DNA of 64,000 nucleotides from assembly GCF_000338275.1 (NCBI RefSeq), contig NZ_ANMR01000006.1, forward strand, positions 124,001 to 188,000, in the 5' to 3' direction. The translations under genes and the position numbers were made by a program. Of the stretch, positions 47,134 through 54,321 are shown piece by piece. Origin of the DNA: Staphylococcus xylosus NJ. GTDB taxonomy: Bacteria; Bacillota; Bacilli; Staphylococcales; Staphylococcaceae. The notes beneath the pieces were generated by a model. It was not told the origin of the DNA. It made no database searches and saw only the letters and a list, made by a program, of their open reading frames with translations. Position 1 is the first letter of the stretch. Each line of letters opens with the position of its first letter.

Positions 47134-47544
47134 ATGGATGAAATTGATTTCAAAATTTTAGAAGAATTAAAAAGCGATAGTAAAATATCTATGAAAAAAT
47201 TAGGTGAAAGAGTTAATTTAACTGGTCAAGCTGCCAATAATCGCGTTTTAAAATTAGAAAGGGACAATATTATTGAGGGTTATACCATATCTATTAATCA
47301 ACAAGCTATAAATTGCAAAATACATGTGTTTATTAATATTTATACACACAAAATATCACATAATTCATTTTTAGATTTTATAAATGCAGAACAACAATTT
47401 GTCGTTCATAATTATAAAATTATTGGGGATGCTTGTTATCTACTAGAATGCCGATTTCCTAGTGACAAACAATTAAATGAGTTTCTTGAGAAATTGAATC
47501 AACATGCCAATTATAATATATCTATGGTAATAAACGAAAATTGA
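47134..47544 (+). CDS. Lrp/AsnC-family transcriptional regulator
   Basis: 136-residue regulator: helix-turn-helix DEIDFKILEELKSDSKISMK...GERVNLTGQAANNRVLKLERDNIIEGY followed by a short RAM/ligand domain (about residues 60-136). It probably controls the divergent hydrolase operon. Start after AAAGGAGGAC. Confidence 0.88.
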   Translation: MDEIDFKILEELKSDSKISMKKLGERVNLTGQAANNRVLKLERDNIIEGYTISINQQAINCKIHVFINIYTHKISHNSFLDFINAEQQFVVHNYKIIGDACYLLECRFPSDKQLNEFLEKLNQHANYNISMVINEN

Positions 47545-47601
47545 AAAAATCTATATTAAATTAAAACAAGAGGTAATATTCTTTCATAAATGTGAAGTGT
47601 A

Positions 47602-47792
47602 ATGACAAAATTAGCTAAAAATAGGAACAATTAATTTACAATGCAATTAAACTTATTGATAAGCAGGGTTTAGCGAAAAAGTTACTATTCATATTGGAAA
47701 GCAGTAAATCAATGCTAGAACGTGTGAATTTTTCAGATATTAAATTTATTACGCTGAGTCTTTCAAAAGGATTACTAAACAATGAATCATAA
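47602..47792 (+). pseudogene. Frameshifted small gene, possibly DUF1641-like
   Basis: ATG 47602 reads MTKLAKN and then needs a one-base shift near 47625 to continue as QLIYNAIKLIDKQGLAKKLL then ESSKSMLERVNFSDIKFITLSLSK and a stop at 47790. The text resembles the start of DUF1641 proteins (redox-enzyme companions), but the match is weak. Without a frame correction no protein is made. Confidence 0.5.
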
Positions 47793-47972
47793 AATAATTA
47801 TTTCTGGAACTTTAATGATTGCCATTACTTACAGTTAAGTATAGTTCGCTCTCGGGTTATTATTTCCTAGTATTTCTAGTGTCTCAAATTAAATAGTGTT
47901 ACTTTGGACGTGATAAGTTCTACAACTTATTTTGCTTATTGTCTCGCTATAACGATTTCTAATTACCATTAT
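47782..47972 (+). pseudogene. Fragment of an MFS transporter gene
   Basis: Right after the previous gene, ATG 47782 reads MNHKIIISGTLMIAITYS, stop, V, stop, FALGLLFPSISSVSN, a further stop and frame change, then ISSTTYFAYCLAITISN. This is the first two membrane helices of a YbfB/YjiJ-like major facilitator protein with at least three stops and then nothing more. A dead 5' remnant. Confidence 0.55.
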
Positions 47973-48603
47973 AAATAACAATCCCCAAAGATGTTTGTTA
48001 ATTTAGCTCCTTTAACTTCTATTTTGTACATTTTTATCATATCTTTATCTCATAAAACAGTTATATTGTTCTCAGTTTTTTTGGTATAATATAATCCATA
48101 GGCGTTTAAGTGCTCTTTAATTTAGTTGGTTAGATATTTAAATTATAGAGATTTTTGAGATTTTTTGTATCAAAAACAAGGCAGATTTTTATATCAGTCC
48201 TGTTTAGCATGGGGCTAAAATTTCATAAATAACAAAGAAAACACCAATTTCTGTATAACCTCAGGAGAAATTGATGTTTATTCTTTAGCTATAGATATTT
48301 AAGTCCTGGCTCCTCCCTGTATGAAGAAGGCAGGAGTATATTTCCACTGTATATGTAAGTTTCAAATGATATAAAAATATTATCATTAAGCCTTTTTAGC
48401 CCCTGCCTTTTTGATAAATGTTACACAATTTGTGGTAACACAATTTTTTTAACATACACAAAATACTTATTTTTTATTTATAACTTATCAATAATAATAT
48501 AAACAGTAAAATTATAGATGAAATTATACTCAATGACGGCAAGCCAAAAATATTGTTGGAAATTACACTTATTACAACAAAAGTTATTACTACATTTAAT
48601 TTA
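47973..48603. other. Decayed intergenic stretch
   Basis: No gene. It contains a promoter-like TATAATATAAT near 48090, imperfect hairpins at about 48242-48281 and 48301-48340, and the block ATTTAAATTA...TTTTTTGTATCAAAA (48133-48177) that recurs at 49346-49386. Confidence 0.45.
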
Positions 48604-48771
48604 TTAATCAAAACAGCTTGCTTCTGCTCCTATTGCATAACCAACACCAATAGCTGTACGGCCTCAAGCACCTCCAATAAGGTCACCCGCCAGTGGCTAA
48701 AATACATTTCCCTACTCCACCTTCTATGTTTTCGATTGAAGTTAATAATTCTCATTTATTTGTTTTTTCAT
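48604..48771 (-). pseudogene. Broken double-glycine-leader bacteriocin gene
   Basis: From ATG 48771 the text reads MKKQIN, needs a frame change, then ELLTSIENIEGG, a classic double-glycine leader. It is followed by VGKCILAT, a stop/frame change, GDLIGGA, a stop, and GRTAIGVGYAIGAEASCFD with a final TAA. Gly/Ala-rich GxxxG-type text after a GG leader is the mark of class IIb two-peptide bacteriocins. At least two frame changes and one stop make it non-functional. No transporter or immunity gene is nearby. Confidence 0.6.
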
Positions 48772-48773
48772 AA

Positions 48774-48930
48774 ATAATTTTAGCTTTGCCGTTACTACCA
48801 ACATATCTTTTTGCATTATTATTCATAACAACTTTAAATTTACCTTCATTTTCTTTTAACTTGTGCATCTGGATTTATTACTTTTATATTATTATCTCAT
48901 GAATACAACAGAACCTTAGTTATTATAAAT
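48774..48930 (-). pseudogene. Decayed YolD-like gene start with relic SOS promoter
   Basis: 48884-48930 matches 51968-52014 over about 45 bp (CTCATGAATACAACAGAACC versus CTCATGAATATAATAGAACA), the promoter and leader of the island's LexA-boxed gene. The LexA box here has decayed (GAACCTTAGTTA). Downstream on the minus strand KVINPDAQVK matches the island YolD start MKPINPDVPDE, then breaks into KENEGKFKVVMNNNAKRYVG and ends IIYEKTNK. So it is a fused remnant of an older copy of the same cargo. Confidence 0.5.
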
Positions 48931-49387
48931 GAACAAAAAAATACCCCCTCTATTATTAAAAGTTGAGGAACCTAAAATAATAGAAAGGATTGGGAAATGT
49001 GAATGAGAATAGGATTCTGGAGTCCTTTTAGTAATATTCCACTTTTACAAATATATAAACACCATTTTTATAATAAAATTATAAGTTTTATGTTTGAATA
49101 CAAAACGCCAAGCACCTTGTCAGATATGTAGTAGTTGAAAAAATAATTTTATTAATCACTTTTTATAAATTTCGATTATTTCTAACTTTCATCGATTTAA
49201 TAACTATGTATGTAGCATTTATTACCATATATTCACATTTTTACGGATTATTTTCGAAAATACATTGAGGTCTTCAATTATAAATATTCTTTATACAAAA
49301 TACTTCTTTGTTATGTATGCTCTTATTAATTTATTTGATCAGTCATTTAAATTAATTTGGTGGTTTTTACGGTTTTTTGTATCAAAA
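48931..49387. other. Non-coding flank of the island
   Basis: No supported gene. It includes the second copy of ATTTAAATTA...TTTTTTGTATCAAAA (49346-49386) directly before the terminator that once followed ssrA. A 42-codon frame at 49003 is considered under rejected items. Confidence 0.4.
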
Positions 49388-49423
49388 TAAAAAGCCTATG
49401 ACCATTTAAGTCATAGGCTTTTC
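49388..49423 (-). terminator. Terminator hairpin on chromosome side of attachment site
   Basis: AAAGCCTATGAC pairs with GTCATAGGCTTT, with A/T runs on both sides. On the minus strand it follows the tmRNA-end match by a few bases, as the natural ssrA terminator would. Confidence 0.82.
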
Positions 49424-49446
49424 TTATATGGAGACGGCGGGAGTTC
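49424..49446 (-). repeat. Island attachment site (att) = duplicated 3' end of ssrA
   Basis: On the minus strand the sequence CCCGCCGTCTCCATA is the 3' end of staphylococcal tmRNA, which reads AAATCCCGCCGTCTCCATA. No tmRNA body is present in the window. This is what is left at the far end when an island integrates into the 3' end of ssrA and restores the gene at its other end. Everything from here to the right edge is therefore inside the island. Basis: remembered tmRNA sequence plus the island-type genes next to it. Confidence 0.75.
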
Positions 49447-49626
49447 ATTATACCGTTTATCTATACGTTTGAAAGTCGCTATAAGCATTGTCATATCAAC
49501 GTTTACATTGCCTTACAGATTAGATGTAAAATGTTAAAATTGAAAAAACAGCATAAATTTGTGCACTCTTATTTTATAATTCATATTCAAAGTAAGACAA
49601 CATATATTATTAGTTTATAATCAATT

Positions 49627-50304
49627 TTATCTTAAGCCTTTTTCTAATTCATATATATCGTATTTTGGTATTTCATCAAGACTATATTCTATTTTCTTAA
49701 TTAATCTAAATATTTCATGCTTAATTTTTTTCAAATTTTCATTAACTTGCTCTTTACCTGATGCATCAAGATTATGAACAACCTCATTAATCCATTTCTT
49801 GTTTTTGAAAGTCTCTATATTTTTTTGTATCTCTTTAAATTTATTTTCACAAATTTTATCTGTTATTTCTACTTCACTATGTATACTATTAATTTCCTCT
49901 AAAACCTCTTTAATTTCAAGCACACATACGTAAACCTGTTCATCTTCGTTCAGTAAATTATTATTCCATTTGTTTAAATTTTGCTTGATAGCATTAAATC
50001 CTTTACTCTCCAAATTTGACAGCATCTTATGGTGATTAGTAATATATTCTTTTTTACTTTCATAATTTATTTCTTTTTCTTTTAGATTCAATGCATTATC
50101 TCCAGAAATTTTAGCACCCCAATAAGCACCACCAAATGTAGCAAAAATAGCTGTAAAAGAAATACAAACTTTAATTATTTCTAAACTTTTCTCATTAAAG
50201 ATACATAAAATATAAAACAATATCATCATCCCTATTCCACCAATTGCACCTAATAAAATGTACCATATATATTTTAAGCACCATGTTTTTGTTTTCTCAA
50301 CCAA
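49627..50304 (-). CDS. Membrane protein with coiled-coil cytosolic domain
   Basis: 225-residue island cargo protein, family unrecognised. Two membrane helices at residues about 11-34 and 42-64 (ending in the GAYWGAKISG glycine-rich turn) are followed by a long charged helical region (70-225) likely to form coiled coils. The layout of two helices plus a cytosolic helical domain is common in phage-exclusion effectors and sensors but also in many unknown proteins. Last gene before the attachment site; start ATG 50304 follows GTAGGAGAG. Confidence 0.6.
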   Translation of the reverse strand: MVEKTKTWCLKYIWYILLGAIGGIGMMILFYILCIFNEKSLEIIKVCISFTAIFATFGGAYWGAKISGDNALNLKEKEINYESKKEYITNHHKMLSNLESKGFNAIKQNLNKWNNNLLNEDEQVYVCVLEIKEVLEEINSIHSEVEITDKICENKFKEIQKNIETFKNKKWINEVVHNLDASGKEQVNENLKKIKHEIFRLIKKIEYSLDEIPKYDIYELEKGLR

Positions 50305-50571
50305 TATTTATCTCTCCTACCTAAATTAATATTCATTTAAATTATCCGCAGTATTTTAATAATTAGCAAGTTGATTTTAAAAAATATTATTTAATATATC
50401 ATTGAATTTTGCTATTACTGACAAATCAACTTAGTTATAGGCTCTGACATTCACTCTGTATTGCATCGAGAAATGAATAAACGTATAGTTGTTCGTTTTA
50501 CATTTTAAATTACTCCAATATTATCATTAACTATAAACAAATTCTTAAATTTCAAGATTAATCATAACTTT

Positions 50572-50609
50572 TTGTTATCACTATTAATTTTTATGTATAG
50601 TACAATTAA
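50572..50609 (+). promoter_or_regulatory. Promoter with TTGTTATCAC box upstream of lipoprotein gene
   Basis: TTGTTATCAC, 19 bp, TACAATTAA: the same box, spacing and -10 block as at 32716-32753. The lipoprotein start lies about 165 nt downstream, so the mRNA has a long leader. Confidence 0.45.
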
Positions 50610-50770
50610 GTTATTAATTACTATAAGGGATATGTAATCAAATTTGAGCCACTACAAGTTTTTGAGCATCACAATTGGGAATAATCAATCTGCGTTCACA
50701 CGTTATATACGTGTATGCAAATGTAGGTTGTTTAATATAAAATAATTTTATTATAAGGGAGAAATGTGTA

Positions 50771-51331
50771 ATGAAAAAAGTTTTATTTATATTATTAGCA
50801 AGTGTCTTAGTATTGGCAGCATGTGGGAATAAAGAAGAAAGTAAATCAGAGGATAAGAAAGAAACTAAGTCGTCTAAAAAAGATGATAAAAAATCTAATG
50901 ACGATAAGAAGTCTAATGATAGTATGAAAACTGATGATGAAAAATCTAAATCAGATGAACAAGTAGCAACGCAAGATGAAACTACTCAATCACAAGAGCA
51001 AGTTAATACACAGGAGCAACAACCTGTTCAATCACAAGAACAAGTACCTGTGGAACAAGAACCAATCGACGAAGAACAATGGGCTAGAGAAAACATTGAA
51101 GGTGGAACTGACGCATTTGCTACAGATGAGATGGAAGAATTCTATCAACAAGAACGTGCAAAAGAACAAGAAGCTGAAAAAGCTCAACAAGATAAAGAAG
51201 AAAAACTACAAGAAGAATATTTCGGACTTTCCGATAAAATGTACGGCGATGAGGAATATAGTGATAAAGAAATGGAAGCAATGGAAAAAAGACAAGATGA
51301 AATTTTAGATGAAGTAGAACCAATTAATTAA
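50771..51331 (+). CDS. Charged Gln/Glu-rich lipoprotein
   Basis: 186-residue lipoprotein. Signal peptide with lipobox LAAC (Cys18), then a low-complexity Lys/Asp/Ser-rich linker (20-65), a Gln/Glu stretch with repeats of TQEQ/SQEQ (about 70-95), and an acidic helical C-terminal part (100-186). It is attached to the outer leaflet of the membrane. Such cargo lipoproteins in phages and islands sometimes block superinfection by other phages; here that is only a suggestion. ATG after AAGGGAGAAATGTGTA. Confidence 0.75.
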   Translation: MKKVLFILLASVLVLAACGNKEESKSEDKKETKSSKKDDKKSNDDKKSNDSMKTDDEKSKSDEQVATQDETTQSQEQVNTQEQQPVQSQEQVPVEQEPIDEEQWARENIEGGTDAFATDEMEEFYQQERAKEQEAEKAQQDKEEKLQEEYFGLSDKMYGDEEYSDKEMEAMEKRQDEILDEVEPIN

Positions 51332-51361
51332 TAATTTTCAAGGGCACACTACTGTGTCTTT

Positions 51362-51771
51362 TTATTTTATCTCCAGTATATCTTTTAAGTTTAAAACACT
51401 TATTCCATTATCTTCATACATGTGTAGTGTTTTTGTATGCACATCTACTTTGTGAATGTAACTACTTTTGTTTTAATATATCCATTCTCGAAGTAACGTA
51501 GTTCTATTGATGGGTCGTTATACATTTTGAAAATTAATGTGTTATTAAGCTCATTCAATTGATCGTCGTCTAATATCGGTTTTTCAATTTTATTTTGGTC
51601 TTGTATGTATTATTCTAGTTGCTCATATTGTTCGGGCATCGTCTTAAACGCTTGTCACTTAACGATTCCACGCCCTTTTTGTATACGTGGATTAAGATAT
51701 TCTCTAGGTATTTCTCGGTAATCACTTGTGTATTTATATTCATCTGGTACATCTGGATTGATTGGTTTCAT
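51362..51771 (-). pseudogene. YolD-like gene with two stops and a frameshift
   Basis: ATG 51771 behind GAGGTGATTAT starts MKPINPDVPDEYKYTSDYRE then IPREYLNPRIQKGRGIVK, hits TGA (a likely Trp to stop change), continues AFKTMPEQYEQLE, hits TAA, then LDDDQLNELNNTLI...IELRYFENGYI, and after a one-base shift ends SYIHKVDVHTKTLHMYEDNG to ILEIK and TAA at 51362. This is a YolD-family protein (often next to UmuC-like polymerase genes and SOS-induced). It is dead here. Confidence 0.72.
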
Positions 51772-51780
51772 ATAATCACC

Positions 51781-51972
51781 TCAAAAAAACGGAATCGTTT
51801 TACTAGCTTTTATAATATCTTTTGTGAAGAAAAATTGTTTACCTTCTCCTGTGTATGCAGGATTTAAAATCATATTCGCTTTGGCATTGTACAACCACTC
51901 TGGATTAATACCAGAATTTAATATTTCTTGAAATTCTTGAAAGTTTTTATTCCAATCTAAATTTGGAATCAT
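51781..51972 (-). CDS. Small protein, 63 aa, first gene of SOS-type unit
   Basis: ATG 51972 behind GAGGTGATTAT encodes MIPNLDWNKNFQEFQEILNS and on to GEGKQFFFTKDIIKASKTIPFF. No family recognised; soluble. Its leader carries a perfect LexA-type box 24 bp upstream and it is followed 9 bp later by the broken YolD gene, so it is probably DNA-damage-induced like other YolD neighbours. Confidence 0.6.
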   Translation of the reverse strand: MIPNLDWNKNFQEFQEILNSGINPEWLYNAKANMILNPAYTGEGKQFFFTKDIIKASKTIPFF

Positions 51973-51995
51973 ATAATCACCTCATGAATATAATA

Positions 51996-52007
51996 GAACA
52001 CTTGTTC
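51996..52007 (-). promoter_or_regulatory. LexA (SOS) operator
   Basis: GAACACTTGTTC matches the Gram-positive SOS box GAACN4GTTC exactly and is palindromic also in the flanks (AGAAC...GTTCT). It overlaps the promoter region of the minus-strand unit 51972-51362. LexA would repress it until DNA damage. Confidence 0.75.
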
Positions 52008-52091
52008 TTATAAATCAATTTAATATCTATTTTTCTTATAATCAATTATAATCAATCGTTAGATAAATTCAGACAATCAAGGAGAATACAT

Positions 52092-52271
52092 ATGGATTAC
52101 AAAAAAGAAATTGAAAAAATAGGTTGGAATACAAAAGAAGTAGCTAATCGAGTTGAAAGTTTAATCGAAGAAAATGTAATAGATATAAAAGAAGATGTAA
52201 CCGAGGATCTATCAGTGGTTGTTGAAAAAGAAAATAATAATCCAATACTCAATGAGTTTTTAAATAAATAA
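52092..52271 (+). CDS. Small acidic protein, 59 aa
   Basis: ATG 52092 after AAGGAGAATACAT. MDYKKEIEKIGWNTKEVANR followed by VESLIEENVIDIKEDV; mostly helical and acidic, which fits an anti-repressor, antitoxin or DNA-mimic but proves none of these. It is divergent from the LexA-boxed unit, so the operator lies in the space they share. A clean terminator follows. Confidence 0.62.
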   Translation: MDYKKEIEKIGWNTKEVANRVESLIEENVIDIKEDVTEDLSVVVEKENNNPILNEFLNK

Positions 52272-52274
52272 AAA

Positions 52275-52303
52275 ACAGCCTATCTAATCAGATAGGCTAA
52301 TTT
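52275..52303 (+). terminator. Terminator
   Basis: AGCCTATCT pairs with AGATAGGCT; A run before and TTTAAT after. Confidence 0.82.
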
Positions 52304-52386
52304 AATACAGTTTGTTAAGCGTTCCACGTCGCTTGATAATTAAATACCCCAATATACTTATTGAAAACTAATTATAAATAAAAAAC

Positions 52387-52935
52387 TTATATAAATTGTA
52401 GTTCATATACATTTTTATTTTCATAAGTATTAAAACTATCAATATGACCTTTTAATAATACTTCTTGTTTCTTTCTACTCACATTGTGATAATATGTTAG
52501 CCTAATATTCATATCTGATTCGTAACCATTATTTTGAATAGTATCATCCAATTCATCGAATACAGTTTTATTAATAGGTAACATATAACTTTCCTTGCTA
52601 GGTAACATATAACTTTCCTTGCTAGGTAACATATTTATATATTTCTTTTGAATTACATTATCTTTACCTAAGATAACTTCGACAGTTATCTTTTTAGCAG
52701 CTCCTCCACCAAGGTTATATAGCTTTAAATAATCTTCGTTTTCTTCAGAATTTGAAGTCGTATTTCTTAAATTTAAAGTTTTATTATCCTCTTTTTCTAA
52801 AAGGATTTGATTAAAACCAAGTGCTGGGATAAAACTAATTTTCATTTGGTAAAGTTGAACTGATACCGATACAAAATAAAATAACGCCATAATAAAAGTT
52901 CCTAGTGATCCAATTGCTGAAATAATATTTATCAT
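52387..52935 (-). CDS. Membrane-anchored protein with internal 8-residue duplication
   Basis: 182-residue island cargo protein: one N-terminal membrane helix (residues 4-28) and a soluble part predicted beta-rich (FIPALGFNQILLEKED, LYNLGGGAAKKITVEV). MLPSKESY occurs twice in tandem (about 101-116) followed by MLPI; the DNA repeat is 24 bp and perfect, so the duplication is recent and in frame. Function unknown; resembles hypothetical anchored proteins of mobile elements. Confidence 0.62.
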   Translation of the reverse strand: MINIISAIGSLGTFIMALFYFVSVSVQLYQMKISFIPALGFNQILLEKEDNKTLNLRNTTSNSEENEDYLKLYNLGGGAAKKITVEVILGKDNVIQKKYINMLPSKESYMLPSKESYMLPINKTVFDELDDTIQNNGYESDMNIRLTYYHNVSRKKQEVLLKGHIDSFNTYENKNVYELQFI

Positions 52936-53053
52936 ATTAAATCTCCTTTTTTAATTTTTAGGAGACAGTAGTAGGGATTTAATCATAACATTTAATTTGA
53001 TATTTTTGTAGATTTTTTAACGTTTCGTACTACCTACGTATAAAATTATCAAA

Positions 53054-53086
53054 TAACCACCCAGTGACATGTGTGGGTGGTTTGCA
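53054..53086 (-). terminator. Terminator of the ImmA-FRG operon
   Basis: AACCACCCA pairs with TGGGTGGTT, shortly after the FRG-gene stop at 53109. Confidence 0.78.
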
Positions 53087-53108
53087 TAATCGTTAAATTC
53101 TTTTCTTC

Positions 53109-54317
53109 TTACTCAAGTAATCTACGTAAATCTTGTTTTGTTGTTTCACTACTATTATCTTTGATTTCAAGATTTGGTTTTTTTATTTTATTATCTGAAT
53201 CATATCCTGACTGAATATATCCTATATATTTATAAAGATCTGGAAATAGTTCACTTTCAATATAATGATATTCTTCCAATTTACTTTTTATTTGATACCT
53301 AATTGAATCTAAAAGTATATCATTAAAATATTTTTTTAAAGAATCTATTTCTGTCATTAATTCTTTTGTATATTTTTGCTGTTTAAATAAATCTCTCAAA
53401 TCTTTACTTTCAATCTTTTCACTTTTATCTGCATCATAAAGTTTTTTACTTAGTCTTTCAAGCTCAAAATTACTTTCATCTAATAACTTTGTTGTATTTT
53501 TTAGCTCCTCAAAATTAAAATTCAACTGTAATCTTACTAAAGGTATTTTATGAATTTGAGTTGGTAAATCTCTTAATGCTATTTTATCAAAATTAAAAAA
53601 AGCACCTTTTTGAGCAATTAGTCTAGAATTGCTTTTTAACATTTTTACTCTACTAAACAAATTTTTTTCTGTATGAATCATTTGATTTATGGAATATAAA
53701 TCAATAATAGCATTCTCAAAATCATTCTTACTTGTATCAGAAACCATAAATAACAACGCTATATATGGATTTTCTGTAATGTCAATCAAGCTAGTTTTCA
53801 AACCATAATGTTGTAAATGCGCCAATTGTTGCTCTCTCTTATTAATGACTTTATTTTTAGCTATAGGAGGATAATATTTTATCACATCTGGATATCTGTA
53901 CATTACATCTTGATATATAAGTTCAAAGTCATTTCTCAATTTAGTATTTACATTTCCTCTTACTATTCCGGGTAACATTTCCCAATCTGTACATTGACCT
54001 CTGTAATAATTAAAATCTTCATCTAACTTCTGAAAAAACTCTTTATATAAATAAAAAAGATTCCATTCTTTATTGTTCTTTATTCTATATGAATTTATGT
54101 CATTTTCTATTTCATTTTTAATTTTTTCTACTTTTTTTAAAATTTCTTTGTTTTTGAAATTAGTATCTATTTTTAATTCTAGGTTTTCGATTCTATAACT
54201 AGCTGCATTTCCTTTTTGAGGATCGTTTATTTCAATATTAACTTTTATAATGACTTTATCGAAGTAGTCTTGTTCATTATATTTATCTATTATATCTTCA
54301 TACGTAAATTTATTCAT
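53109..54317 (-). CDS. FRG-domain protein
   Basis: 402-residue protein with a central FRG domain. The name-giving motif is YRG at residues 105-107 (FNYYRGQCTDWEMLPGIVRG), and the second family block is AHLQHYGLKTSLIDITENPYIALLF (166-190). An N-terminal 100 residues (charged, helical) and a coiled C-terminal half surround it. FRG domains are frequent in phage-defence and toxin-like loci; their chemistry is not settled. It starts 4 bp after the metallopeptidase gene, so the two are one operon, and it ends at a terminator. Confidence 0.82.
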   Translation of the reverse strand: MNKFTYEDIIDKYNEQDYFDKVIIKVNIEINDPQKGNAASYRIENLELKIDTNFKNKEILKKVEKIKNEIENDINSYRIKNNKEWNLFYLYKEFFQKLDEDFNYYRGQCTDWEMLPGIVRGNVNTKLRNDFELIYQDVMYRYPDVIKYYPPIAKNKVINKREQQLAHLQHYGLKTSLIDITENPYIALLFMVSDTSKNDFENAIIDLYSINQMIHTEKNLFSRVKMLKSNSRLIAQKGAFFNFDKIALRDLPTQIHKIPLVRLQLNFNFEELKNTTKLLDESNFELERLSKKLYDADKSEKIESKDLRDLFKQQKYTKELMTEIDSLKKYFNDILLDSIRYQIKSKLEEYHYIESELFPDLYKYIGYIQSGYDSDNKIKKPNLEIKDNSSETTKQDLRRLLE

Positions 54318-54321
54318 ACTT

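Noticed and set aside
48297..48345. GGCTCCTCCCTG...AGGCAGGAG as a second attachment site
   Set aside because: It does not match the tmRNA end; it is only an imperfect hairpin.
49003..49131. 42-codon frame beginning MRIGFWSPFSN
   Set aside because: The first residues resemble the start of some ParA-like ATPases, but the P-loop is missing and only a weak ribosome site is present; too little to call even a fragment.
50976..51308. Second long frame inside the lipoprotein gene
   Set aside because: Composition (Lys/Asn-rich) is that of a shifted reading of a Gln/Glu/Lys-rich gene; the lipoprotein has the signal peptide and ribosome site.
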